DNA of 64,000 bases from Orlajensenia flava (lineage in GTDB: Bacteria > Actinomycetota > Actinomycetes > Actinomycetales > Microbacteriaceae), in the NCBI RefSeq assembly GCF_004801905.1, contig NZ_SSSN01000003.1:186001-250000 (forward strand). The letters are read 5' to 3'. Below are positions 20,589-30,139 of this stretch, piece by piece (the first letter of the stretch is position 1; each line of letters begins with the position of its first letter). The notes beneath the pieces are model-generated. The model had not been told where the DNA came from, did not search any database, and was given only the letters and a program-made list of their open reading frames with translations. The translations under genes and the position numbers were made by a program.

Positions 20589-21062
20589 ATGACGGACACC
20601 ATCACCATCACGGGCGTCGTCGGCACCGAGCCGGCATCGTTCCAGACCTCGGGCGGCGTCCCGATGGTCAGTTTCCGGCTCGCTTCGAGCCATCGCTACC
20701 TCGACCGCAAGACGCAGGAGTGGGTCGACTCGCCGGCCAACTGGTACACGGTGCAGGCGTACCGACAGCTCGCCGACAACGTGCGCGGCTCGCTACACAA
20801 GGGCGAGAGTGTCATCGTCACCGGACGCCTGCGCGTACGCACGTGGACCAAGGAGGAGCGCTCGGGAATCGCCGTCGACGTGGACGCCGACGCGATCGGC
20901 CACAACCTCGTACTCGGAGTCAGCCGTTTCACCCGGGTCAAGACGTCCGTGGAGAACCCGGCCGGGTCCGAGTCGTCGAACGACGCCGAAGACGGCGACG
21001 CCTGGGCGACCGTGTCGCCATCGGATGGCTCGCAGGCCTCGTTCGAACACGCGCTCGCCTGA
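20589..21062 (+). CDS. ssbB: Single-stranded DNA-binding protein, paralog of the SsbB type
   Basis: A 157-residue OB-fold protein. It begins with TITGVVGTEPASFQ, has ASSHRYLDRKTQEW and a core that includes WYTVQAYRQLADNV and ESVIVTGRLRVRTW. The acidic tail of housekeeping SSB (DDIPF-type) is absent; it ends in QASFEHALA. It sits two genes from ettA, as Rv2478c does from Rv2477c in M. tuberculosis, so I take it as the second SSB. The ribosome site AGGAGG, eight bases before the ATG, is near-perfect and suggests strong translation. Confidence 0.85.
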   Translation: MTDTITITGVVGTEPASFQTSGGVPMVSFRLASSHRYLDRKTQEWVDSPANWYTVQAYRQLADNVRGSLHKGESVIVTGRLRVRTWTKEERSGIAVDVDADAIGHNLVLGVSRFTRVKTSVENPAGSESSNDAEDGDAWATVSPSDGSQASFEHALA

Positions 21063-21161
21063 CCTCGACCACGGGCGTCGCCCGTAGACTCGATGCGACA
21101 TGGCCGACCCCGGCATCCTCGACCCGGTGAGGTCGGCCGGGCGGCAGGACGGGCGAGGGCG

Positions 21162-21668
21162 ATGACCGGTGGGACCGACATCTGTTCACGCGGCATCATC
21201 GCCGTGATCGTCGGGTTGGCCGCCGTGGCGGCGTTGGCCGGGTGCACTCCGACATCTCCGGCGCCGACGACATCGGCGACCACCCGGGTCGCCAGTCCGA
21301 CGGCGACGGCATCAGCCACCCCCTCGGCGGCCGTCCCCGAACTGGCTCCCACTCTCTCGGCCGAACGCAACCAGCCGTACTTCGACCTGGTGAACAACAA
21401 GGTGATCGCCGCCAACGCTGGCGCGGGAGGTCGCGACTTCATCGACGCGCTGGTCGCGGCCGGCTTCGACAAGGCGGCCATGCAGGTGACGCCCGACCGC
21501 ACCGCGGTGAATCTCGCAGCCGACTCCGTGCAGTTCTCGGTGCTGTTCAACGAGAAATGCCTCGTCGGGCAGTACGGTCCGGCCTCCGGTGGCTACCACA
21601 GCGTCGTCGTCAGCCCGACGGCACAGGGCGCCTGCCTCGTGGGAAGCACGCGTCCCATCGACTGGTAG
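21162..21668 (+). CDS. Secreted lipoprotein, function unknown
   Basis: A 168-residue protein with a lipoprotein signal peptide: a hydrophobic stretch (IIAVIVGLAAVAALAGC) ending in a lipobox LAGC at about residue 27-30. After it comes a threonine/alanine/proline-rich linker, then a folded domain of about 110 residues containing NQPYFDLVNNKVIAA, GRDFIDALVAAGFDKAAM and a Cys pair (NEKCLVGQYG, GACLVGST) that may form a disulfide. No function can be assigned. The start follows a GGGCGAGGG site. It sits between ssbB and ettA, with the same orientation. Confidence 0.8.
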   Translation: MTGGTDICSRGIIAVIVGLAAVAALAGCTPTSPAPTTSATTRVASPTATASATPSAAVPELAPTLSAERNQPYFDLVNNKVIAANAGAGGRDFIDALVAAGFDKAAMQVTPDRTAVNLAADSVQFSVLFNEKCLVGQYGPASGGYHSVVVSPTAQGACLVGSTRPIDW

Positions 21669-21719
21669 GCCCCGGCGCGACGGTGCGCGTCGCCCGCCGC
21701 CCGTAGACTGGTGAGCGCT

Positions 21720-23402
<1,683 letters not shown>

Positions 23403-23412
23403 GGCCAGCACG

Positions 23413-23904
23413 ATGCGCCTGCACGTGCCGATCCGGCTGCGCTGGAGCGACCTCGACGCCTACGGGCACGTCAACAACGCCGAGATGCTCCGCCTGCTGG
23501 AGGAGGCGCGCATCCACGCCTTCTGGGTGACGGAGGACGCCGTGGGCGGCGAACCGGAACAGGCCGTCGGCGCCTCCACGGCGGTTCTCGACGGTCGACC
23601 CGGTGCGTCGACGCTCACCCTCATCGCCCGCCAGGAAGTCGAGTACCTCGCGCAGGTGCCCTACCTGCGTCAGCCGCTCGACATCCAACTCTGGATCGGA
23701 CGGATGGGAGGCGCGAGCCTCGAGGTCAGCTACGAGGTGCGCTCTCCGGAGGGCACGGAGCCCGTCGTGCTGTACGCCCGGGCGGCGACCACCCTCGTCC
23801 TCGTCGACGCGGCGTCGGGGCGCCCGCGACGCATCAACGACCGCGAGCGTGCGGCCTGGACGCCCTATCTGGGTGAACCGGTCGTCTTCGCGAAACGACG
23901 CTGA
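23413..23904 (+). CDS. Hotdog-fold acyl-CoA thioesterase
   Basis: A 163-residue single-hotdog protein of the 4-hydroxybenzoyl-CoA/YbgC-type thioesterase group. The active-site motif RWSDLDAYGHVNNAEMLRLLE carries the catalytic Asp and the HVNN element. It probably hydrolyses a fatty or aromatic acyl-CoA; the specific substrate is unknown. It starts 10 bases after ettA and is likely co-transcribed. A convergent gene follows. Confidence 0.88.
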   Translation: MRLHVPIRLRWSDLDAYGHVNNAEMLRLLEEARIHAFWVTEDAVGGEPEQAVGASTAVLDGRPGASTLTLIARQEVEYLAQVPYLRQPLDIQLWIGRMGGASLEVSYEVRSPEGTEPVVLYARAATTLVLVDAASGRPRRINDRERAAWTPYLGEPVVFAKRR

Positions 23905-23911
23905 GAGACGA

Positions 23912-24418
23912 TCACCGGTCGACGGGGGTGTCGCTGTACGAGCCCTCCCACACGGCGCGCGAGCCCGACTCTCCGATGAGCACGGTCAGCGTGATGCCTG
24001 TCGGCACCACGACGACGGCGGCCACGGCGAGCACGATGGCCACCAGTCTGCGCACGCTGCGCGAGGGCGGTGCATCCGTCGGTCGCTTGTCCACGACGCG
24101 GTACCAGACGTAGACGACGACCGACAGGATCGCGAGCGCGAGCGTCCACGGCCACAGGGTGTCGCCGAGCGCGGCGTGCTTCTCGATGAGCGGGGCCGAC
24201 CGCAGGCGATCCTCCAGCCACGCGCCGGCCTGCGTGGCGAGCGGCACCACCAGTGCCGCCAGGATGCCCAGGATAGGCGTGACGAGGCCGAGCCATCGGC
24301 GCGCGCGCGGCCACACCGCGGCCACCAGCACGACGAGGGCTGCAATCGGCACGACGATGACCACCACGTGCACGATGAGGATGTGCAGCGGCAGACCGTT
24401 GATCGAGTAGCCGTCCAT
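23912..24418 (-). CDS. DUF2231 membrane protein
   Basis: A 168-residue protein with four membrane segments. The opening INGLPLHILIVHVVVIVVPI has the histidines characteristic of DUF2231, which have been suggested to bind heme or metal. It follows the Rieske gene with a one-base overlap (TGATG), so the two are translated together. The pairing suggests a membrane redox unit in which this protein carries electrons between the quinone pool or a heme and the Rieske cluster; that is inference. Confidence 0.85.
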   Translation of the reverse strand: MDGYSINGLPLHILIVHVVVIVVPIAALVVLVAAVWPRARRWLGLVTPILGILAALVVPLATQAGAWLEDRLRSAPLIEKHAALGDTLWPWTLALAILSVVVYVWYRVVDKRPTDAPPSRSVRRLVAIVLAVAAVVVVPTGITLTVLIGESGSRAVWEGSYSDTPVDR

Positions 24419-24894
24419 CAGGAGGCGATGACCGCGTCACCGCTGATGGAGACGGCAACCTTCGGCAACGGCTTCGGCGCCGGGCCGCCGAGCACCTCCC
24501 CGGTCGCGGCGTCGTAGCTGGAGTTGTGACAGGGGCAGTCGAACTCCTTGCCCGCTGCCGCGACGATGCAGCCCTGATGCGTGCAGATGGCGCTGAAGGC
24601 GACGACGGTGCCGGCCGTCGGTTGCGACACGAGGATGGGCGCCCCGTTGAGCTTGGCATCGATCGATCCGCCCACCGGAATGTCGGCGAGCTTGGCGATC
24701 TCGGTCCCGCCGCCTGCCGGCGCGCTCGCCTCGGCGCTCGGGACCGCCGAGGTGCTCGGCGCGGCCGCCGATCGGCTCGCGGACGAGGAAGGAGCGCTGC
24801 CGCCCGACGGGCTGCAGGCGGCCAGTGCGATCGCCGTCGCCGATGCCCCTCCGATGGTCAACACGGTGCGTCGGGTGATGGGGTTCTCGGTCAT
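24418..24894 (-). CDS. Rieske [2Fe-2S] lipoprotein (Tat substrate)
   Basis: A 158-residue exported iron-sulfur protein. The N-terminus has a twin-arginine motif (ITRRTVLTIGG) followed by a hydrophobic stretch and a lipobox (LAAC), so it should be folded, exported by Tat and lipid-anchored. A Ser/Ala/Pro-rich linker follows. The cluster-binding motifs CTHQGC and CPCHNSSYD are intact. It lies divergently from an ECF sigma factor gene, with a TGAACC-N16-CGTATA promoter ahead of it. The next gene downstream, DUF2231, overlaps its stop. Confidence 0.92.
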   Translation of the reverse strand: MTENPITRRTVLTIGGASATAIALAACSPSGGSAPSSSASRSAAAPSTSAVPSAEASAPAGGGTEIAKLADIPVGGSIDAKLNGAPILVSQPTAGTVVAFSAICTHQGCIVAAAGKEFDCPCHNSSYDAATGEVLGGPAPKPLPKVAVSISGDAVIAS

Positions 24895-24941
24895 GGGAAT
24901 CCTTCCGGTGCGGTTCGAGTAGCTTGGCAGTGCTACCGGTG

Positions 24942-24969
24942 TATACGAACGCAACGGTCGAAAGGTTCA
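24942..24969 (-). promoter_or_regulatory. ECF-type promoter for the Rieske gene
   Basis: On the minus strand, TGAACC (24969-24964) is followed after exactly 16 bases by CGTATA (24947-24942), 48 bases before the Rieske ATG. This matches the -35 and -10 form (TGAACC with CGT) used by SigL/SigK-like ECF sigma factors in actinobacteria. It faces an equivalent promoter for the sigma factor gene itself. Confidence 0.75.
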
Positions 24970-24982
24970 GCGGATCCATAAC

Positions 24983-25010
24983 TGAACCGATGAGGCCGCG
25001 GCATCGTGTT
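24983..25010 (+). promoter_or_regulatory. ECF-type autoregulatory promoter for the sigma factor gene
   Basis: TGAACC (24983-24988), a 16-base spacer and CGTGTT (25005-25010) lie 18 bases before the sigma gene ATG. The -35 hexamer is identical to that of the divergent promoter and the spacer length is the same. The leader is short, but an AAGGACGGAGG ribosome site fits in it. Confidence 0.78.
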
Positions 25011-25027
25011 AAGGACGGAGGTGTGCG

Positions 25028-25537
25028 ATGCCCGACGAGCGCGATGCGCTGCTGCAGGCGATCCACGACGAGCATTCCGCCGCGTTGTGGCGTTACGTCG
25101 TGCGCCTCACCGGCGATCGCGCCCTCGCCGACGACATCGTGCAGGAGGTTCTCCTCCGCGCCTGGCGGAAGCCCGAGGTGCTCGATCAGTCGGAGGGGTC
25201 GGCTCGGGCCTGGCTGTTCACGGTCACCCGCAACCTCGTCATCGACGACCGACGCAGTGCCCGCGCGCAGCAGGAGGTGACCGTCGAGAACCTCCCCGAG
25301 CGGGCGGCGATCGATGAGACGGATGCCGCGCTGGACCGCTGGCTGATCGCCGACGGGCTCGCGGCACTAGGTGCAGACCACCGGGCGGTGCTGGTCTGCG
25401 TCTACTACGGCGGGCGCTCCATCGCGGATGCGGCGACCGAACTCGGGATCCCGGCGGGAACGGTCAAGTCCCGCCTCCACTACGCGCTGCGCGCACTGCG
25501 TCTCGCCCTGCAGGAGCGCGGGGTGATGGGACGATGA
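25028..25537 (+). CDS. ECF RNA polymerase sigma factor (SigL/SigK-like)
   Basis: A 169-residue ECF sigma factor. Region 2 shows DIVQEVLLRAWRKPEVLD, followed by WLFTVTRNLVIDDRRSAR (2.4, -10 recognition). Region 4 shows HRAVLVCVYYGGRSIADAATELGIPAGTVKSRLHYALRAL (helix-turn-helix, -35 recognition), here cited as two parts around GIPAGT. It overlaps the next gene, its anti-sigma factor, by four bases (ATGA). The best-matching promoter of this type lies immediately upstream and suggests autoregulation. Confidence 0.93.
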   Translation: MPDERDALLQAIHDEHSAALWRYVVRLTGDRALADDIVQEVLLRAWRKPEVLDQSEGSARAWLFTVTRNLVIDDRRSARAQQEVTVENLPERAAIDETDAALDRWLIADGLAALGADHRAVLVCVYYGGRSIADAATELGIPAGTVKSRLHYALRALRLALQERGVMGR

Positions 25538-26250
25538 CCGATCGCTACGCCGACTGGGACGCCTCCTACGTGCTCGGCGCCCTCAGCCCAGCCGAGCGGA
25601 GGGAGTACGAGCGCCACCTCGAGGCCTGTCCGCGTTGTGCGGAGGCGGTCGCCGAGGTGGCCGGCCTCCCCAGCCTGCTCGCTCGGGTTCCGATCGAGGA
25701 GGTGCCGGGGGAGTCGGCGGAGTCTCCGCAGTCCGACCTGGTCGCCGGGGCGTTGGCCAAGCACCGCATCCGTCGTCGACGACGGCGCTGGACCGCCGTG
25801 GCGATCGGATCGCTCACCGCGGCAGCCGCGGCGATCGTCCTCGTGGTGGTCGTCGGCGTGTCCGGCCCTGCGCCTTCCGCGACCGCCGTGACGGTCGAGC
25901 TGGCCTCGACGACGCAGGAGGCACTGACCGCCGATGTGCGCATGCAGCCGCGCGCATGGGGGACCGAGCTCTCCACTCGATGCCGCTACACCGGCGGAGT
26001 GCAGCCGACCGACCCGCCCGCCGGGGGAGATCCTTCGAGCTATTCGGCCGAGACCCGGTACGGACTCTGGGTCACCGATCGTGCCGGTGTCTCGAGTCTG
26101 GTCTCGACCTGGCGCGCCGAGCCGGGGAGCGACGTGGATGCCGCCGGGGCCACCGATGTGCGGCTCGGCGACATCCGTCACCTCGAGATCCGCTCGGTCG
26201 ACTCCGGGGACGTGCTGCTGCAGAGTGACGTGACCGCCGTCGGGTCCTGA
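25534..26250 (+). CDS. Zinc-binding anti-sigma factor (RslA/RskA-like)
   Basis: A 238-residue membrane protein that should hold the sigma factor inactive. The N-terminal ZAS motif HLEACPRC (HxxxCxxC, about residue 28-35) binds zinc and is often redox-sensitive. An ARVPIEEVPG linker leads to an Arg-rich stretch and a membrane segment at about 88-110, then an extracytoplasmic domain of about 130 residues that resembles the RskA/SigK anti-sigma C-terminal domain. It overlaps the sigma gene by four bases, as expected for a partner pair. Confidence 0.9.
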   Translation: MTDRYADWDASYVLGALSPAERREYERHLEACPRCAEAVAEVAGLPSLLARVPIEEVPGESAESPQSDLVAGALAKHRIRRRRRRWTAVAIGSLTAAAAAIVLVVVVGVSGPAPSATAVTVELASTTQEALTADVRMQPRAWGTELSTRCRYTGGVQPTDPPAGGDPSSYSAETRYGLWVTDRAGVSSLVSTWRAEPGSDVDAAGATDVRLGDIRHLEIRSVDSGDVLLQSDVTAVGS

Positions 26251-26264
26251 CCCGGTCGCGATCC

Positions 26265-27137
26265 TCAGCGCGGTGCGGGGACGCGCACCATGCCCTCCTG
26301 CGCGACACTCGCGAGCAGGCGGCCGTCGCGACTGAAGATGCTGCCGAGGCTGAGGCCACGGCCGCCGCTCGCACTCGGGGACTCCTGCACGTAGAGCATC
26401 CACTCATCGACACGGCCCGAGCGGTGCCACCACATGGCGTGATCGAGGCTGGCGATCTTGAGACCGGGGGTCGCCCATGCCACGCCGTGCCGTCGCAGGA
26501 TCGGCTCCAGGATGGAGTAGTCCGACGCGTAGGCGAGGGCGGCGCGGTGGAGCTTGTCGTCGTCGGGCAGCCCAGGACCGGCCTTCATCCAGACGGCCTG
26601 GTGGGCGACGTGGGCGCCGTCGACCCGCAGGTAGACGGGCGACTCGACGTGCCGCATGTCGAACGCACGCGCATCCGACCAGTAGCGGGCGGCGTCGTGG
26701 TCGATGTGCCCGAGCAGGTCGGACGTCGTCGGCAGCTCCTCGGGGTCGGGGAGGTCGGACGGCATCTCGATCTGGTGCTCGACCCCCGGATCCTCGTCCT
26801 GGAACGAGGCGATCATCGAGAGGATCGGCAGGCCGTTCTGGTACGCCTGCGTTCGACGCGTGGAGAACGATCGTCCGTCGTGGATGCGGTCGACCGAGAA
26901 GGTGATGGGCAGGTTCACGTCGCCCGGACGCAGGAAGTAGCCGTGCATGGAATGGATGTCACGCTCGTCGGGGACGGAGCGCTGCGCAGCGACGATGGAC
27001 TGGGCGAGCACCTGTCCACCGAACACGCGGCCGAGCGGCATCCACTGCGAGGGACCCGTGAAGATGTCCTCGCTCGTGCGGGCTCCGGTGTCGGAGAGGT
27101 CGAGGGTGTGCAGCAGTCCGTCGATGGGATCGGTCAC
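26265..27137 (-). CDS. tesB: Acyl-CoA thioesterase II
   Basis: A 290-residue double-hotdog thioesterase that hydrolyses medium- and long-chain acyl-CoAs. The family features include SQWMPLGRVFGGQVLAQ near the start, MHGYFLRPGD in the middle, and SLDHAMWWHR with the catalytic Asp near the end. The GTG at 27137 is chosen because AAGGAG lies eight bases upstream; upstream ATGs in frame give non-homologous leader sequence. The stop lies about 15 bases from that of the convergent anti-sigma gene. Confidence 0.92.
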   Translation of the reverse strand: MTDPIDGLLHTLDLSDTGARTSEDIFTGPSQWMPLGRVFGGQVLAQSIVAAQRSVPDERDIHSMHGYFLRPGDVNLPITFSVDRIHDGRSFSTRRTQAYQNGLPILSMIASFQDEDPGVEHQIEMPSDLPDPEELPTTSDLLGHIDHDAARYWSDARAFDMRHVESPVYLRVDGAHVAHQAVWMKAGPGLPDDDKLHRAALAYASDYSILEPILRRHGVAWATPGLKIASLDHAMWWHRSGRVDEWMLYVQESPSASGGRGLSLGSIFSRDGRLLASVAQEGMVRVPAPR

Positions 27138-27240
27138 GGGCGGTCTCCTTCTCCCGGTGCGTCGGCCGCAGGGCGTTCGCCCCGGAGTGGGGGTGGTTGC
27201 AGCCTGAACGCTCAGGGTCCTTCGGTAGTTTAGAGGGGAG

Positions 27241-27912
27241 ATGCCAGCCTCCTTCGCCCTCGTCGACCGCCCCTCCCTCGACGACCTCATCACCTACCTC
27301 TCCCGTGCGGCCCGAGTCGAGGACGGCTCCGTGCGCCTCATCGCCACCGCCGGGGTGCTGGCCGCTTACACGGCGATCCTCTACCCGCGCGGGTTGCTCG
27401 ACGACACTCCCACGGTGCTCGGGCTGCGCACCTTCGCGCTCGCGGAGCCGCAGGAGTTCGACGCCGTCGTTCCCAGCCGGTCGCTGCTGGATCGCCTCGC
27501 GCGTTCGGCATCCGTCGACCCGGGCACCTCGATGGCGATCGCACTGCCCCACGAGGTCGGAAGCGTCACCTGGGCCGGGATCTCTCCTCCGCGCGGCGGT
27601 TGGCACGCTCAGGGCACGACGGATGCGGCGACCCTCGAGCTTGCGGCGCACGCGGGCATCGCCGAGATCGCGGATGCCGTGCCCACCGGAACGGGCGAGC
27701 AGCTCGTGCAGCGTGCCCGTGCGGAGGTGTGGTCACGCCCCGTCGACGGACTCGAGCAGGTGCCGGCCGGCGCAGCATTCGCGGCGCTGAGCCTCGGTTT
27801 CCTCGGCGGCGACGAGCCGGTGAGCGTCTTCGAGACCGGAACGTGGACGCGCCTCACCTCATCCCGCGGTCACGTGCTCGTCCGCCGCAAGTCCTGGTCG
27901 CTGCGCGGCTGA
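27241..27912 (+). CDS. Conserved actinobacterial protein of unknown function
   Basis: A 223-residue soluble protein. The opening FALVDRPSLDDLITYLSRAARVEDGSVRLIAT and the Gly-rich ISPPRGGWHAQG stretch look like a conserved family, but I cannot name it. No signal peptide, membrane segment or catalytic motif is visible. It is divergent from tesB and converges on the FAD dehydrogenase gene. Confidence 0.75.
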   Translation: MPASFALVDRPSLDDLITYLSRAARVEDGSVRLIATAGVLAAYTAILYPRGLLDDTPTVLGLRTFALAEPQEFDAVVPSRSLLDRLARSASVDPGTSMAIALPHEVGSVTWAGISPPRGGWHAQGTTDAATLELAAHAGIAEIADAVPTGTGEQLVQRARAEVWSRPVDGLEQVPAGAAFAALSLGFLGGDEPVSVFETGTWTRLTSSRGHVLVRRKSWSLRG

Positions 27913-27943
27913 CGCCGCCGCTCGACGTACTCGACCGACGCGG

Positions 27944-29659
27944 CTAGAGGGCAGCCACCGCTCGTCCGGCCTGCCTACCCGAGAACAGGCATCCGCCGAG
28001 GAAGGACCCCTCGAGCGCTCGGTAGCCGTGCACGCCGCCGCCGCCGAAGCCGCTCGCCTCGCCGGCCGCGTAGAGACCCGGGATGGGCTCGCCGCCGGCC
28101 CGCAACGCCTGGCCGTCGAGGTTGGTCTCGATGCCGCCGAGCGACTTGCGGGTCAGGATGTGCAGCTTGACGGCGATGAGCGGCCCGGCCTTGGGGTCGA
28201 GGATGCGGTGCGGCGACGCGACCCTGATGAGCTTGTCGCCGCGGTAGCTGCGGGCGCCCCGGAGGGCGGTGACCTGCGGGTCCTTCGAGAAGTCGTTGTC
28301 GATCTCCCGGTCGCGAGCCACCACCTCACGCTCGACGTTGACCGTGTCGATCGGCACGTCGGGCGTCATCCGTTGCATCGCGACGAGCAGTTCGGGGAGG
28401 GAGTCGGCGACGATGAAGTCCTCGCCGCGCTCCTTGAACGCCTCGATGGGGCCGGGCGCCCCAGGCCCCACGCGTGCGGCGAGAAGGCGCAGGTCCTTGC
28501 CGGTGAGGTCGGGGTTCTGCTCGCTGCCTGAGAGGGTGAACTCCTTCTCGATGATCTTCTGGGTCAGGATGAACCAGCTGTGATCGTGCCCCGTCGCCAT
28601 GATGTGCTCGAGCGTGCCGAGGGTGTCGAAACCGGGGTACAGAGGTGCCGGCAGGCGATTGCCTGTGGCGTCGAACCAGAGCGACGACGGTCCGGGCAGG
28701 ATGCGGATGCCGTGGTTCCGCCAGACCGGCGCGTAGTTGGTCACGCCCTCCGTGTAGTGCCACATCCGGTCGCCGTTGATGAGGTGGGCCCCGGCCCGTT
28801 CCGAGATGCTCAGCATCCGCCCGTCGACGTGGGCGGGGACGCCGGCCAGCATCGTCGCCGGCGGCTCGCCCAGCCGCTCCGGCCACTGCGCGCGCACCAA
28901 CTCGTGGTTTCCGCCGATGCCGCCACTCGCGACGATGACGGCCGGAGCAGAGAACTCGAACTCGCCCGTGACCTCGCGGTTGCTGGGCTCACCGCGCTCC
29001 GCCGAGTCGTCGGCGAGCACCGAGCCGCGAACGCCGGTGACGGCACCATCCGTCATCACGAGCTCATCCGCACGGTGCCGGTGACGGATGCGCACCAGCC
29101 CGGCCGATTCTCCCGTCTTCACGCGCAGCGCGAACGGCTCGACCACGCCCGGCCCGGTTCCCCAGGTGATGTGGAAGCGCGGCACCGAGTTGCCCGGCCC
29201 GATCGCGCCGGCTCCGCCTCGCTCCGCCCATCCGACCACCGGGAAGAACCGCATGCCCATGTCGTGCAGCCAGCGCCGCTTCTCGCCGGCCGCGAAATCG
29301 AGGTAGGCCTGCGCCCAGCGACGGGGCCAGGTGTCCTCCTCGCGGTCGAAGCCGGCCGATCCGAGCCAGTCCTGCTCGGCGAGCTCACGCGAGTCGTGGA
29401 TGCCCATTCGGCGCTGTTCCGGAGAGTCGATGAGGAACAGTCCACCGAACGACCACCAGGCCTGCCCGCCGAAGGACGCCGCGGGTTCCTGCTCCACGAG
29501 GATGACCCGCTTGCCCGCCGCCACCAGCTCTGCCGCGGCCACGAGGCCGGCGAGGCCGGCGCCGACGACGATGGCGTCGGCCGACTCTCGCGTCGGGGTC
29601 CGCGCGCTCTCCGAGGCGCTCGTCTGCGGACTCTCATGCGTGGCGGGGGAGGTGCTCAC
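27944..29659 (-). CDS. FAD-binding dehydrogenase (fumarate reductase/ketosteroid-dehydrogenase fold)
   Basis: A 571-residue flavoprotein. The dinucleotide-binding motif VVGAGLAGLVAAAELVAAG lies at residues 31-49, after a Ser/Thr-rich leader. ASGGIGGNHELVRAQWP and the C-terminal YAAGEASGFGGGGVHGYRALEG stretches complete the FAD site. It resembles the large FAD-dependent dehydrogenases of Actinobacteria, such as the product of Rv0785, that have no confirmed substrate. It closes the minus-strand block that begins with pepN; 48 bases separate it from the globin gene. Confidence 0.85.
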   Translation of the reverse strand: MSTSPATHESPQTSASESARTPTRESADAIVVGAGLAGLVAAAELVAAGKRVILVEQEPAASFGGQAWWSFGGLFLIDSPEQRRMGIHDSRELAEQDWLGSAGFDREEDTWPRRWAQAYLDFAAGEKRRWLHDMGMRFFPVVGWAERGGAGAIGPGNSVPRFHITWGTGPGVVEPFALRVKTGESAGLVRIRHRHRADELVMTDGAVTGVRGSVLADDSAERGEPSNREVTGEFEFSAPAVIVASGGIGGNHELVRAQWPERLGEPPATMLAGVPAHVDGRMLSISERAGAHLINGDRMWHYTEGVTNYAPVWRNHGIRILPGPSSLWFDATGNRLPAPLYPGFDTLGTLEHIMATGHDHSWFILTQKIIEKEFTLSGSEQNPDLTGKDLRLLAARVGPGAPGPIEAFKERGEDFIVADSLPELLVAMQRMTPDVPIDTVNVEREVVARDREIDNDFSKDPQVTALRGARSYRGDKLIRVASPHRILDPKAGPLIAVKLHILTRKSLGGIETNLDGQALRAGGEPIPGLYAAGEASGFGGGGVHGYRALEGSFLGGCLFSGRQAGRAVAAL

Positions 29660-29707
29660 GTCGACTCCTTCGTCGTGGGTGGGGGTTGAGAAGATGGCGT
29701 GTTCGAC

Positions 29708-30139
29708 TCACTCGTCGAACGTGTTCACCATGGCGAACGCTGCGCGCTCCAGATAGTCCCACAGGGTGGCCTCGTGGATGGGCGACAGGCCCAACCCGTC
29801 GACGGCGGCGCGCATGTGCGCCAGCCAGCGGTCGCGCGCGTCGGGATTGACGCGGAACGGGTTGTGGCGCATCCGCAGTCGAGGGTGCCCGCGCTGCTCG
29901 CTGTAGGTGCCAGGTCCTCCCCAGTACTGCTCCAGGAACAGGGTGAGGCGTTCGGACGCCGGCCCGAGGTCTTCCTCCGGGTACATCGGCCGCAGGACCG
30001 GGTCATCGGCGACTCCACGATAGAACCCGTCGACGAGGCGCACGAACGTGTCGTGTCCGCCGATCTCGTCGTAGAAGGTGCGCAGTACCGGCTGGCCATT
30101 CTCGCCGGCTCGCAGGTGCACCGATCCGGACTCGCTCAC
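29708..30139 (-). CDS. glbO: Truncated hemoglobin, group II (TrHbO)
   Basis: A 143-residue truncated globin. Group II features are visible: the CD-loop tyrosine in MYPEEDLGPA, a proximal histidine in LRMRHNPFRV and the G8 tryptophan in DARDRWLAHM. It is thought to bind oxygen or nitric oxide and to interact with respiration. The GTG at 30139 overlaps the mscS stop (GTGA), so longer in-frame starts into mscS are not used. The neighbouring pepN genes match the glbO-pepN proximity known in mycobacteria. Confidence 0.92.
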   Translation of the reverse strand: MSESGSVHLRAGENGQPVLRTFYDEIGGHDTFVRLVDGFYRGVADDPVLRPMYPEEDLGPASERLTLFLEQYWGGPGTYSEQRGHPRLRMRHNPFRVNPDARDRWLAHMRAAVDGLGLSPIHEATLWDYLERAAFAMVNTFDE

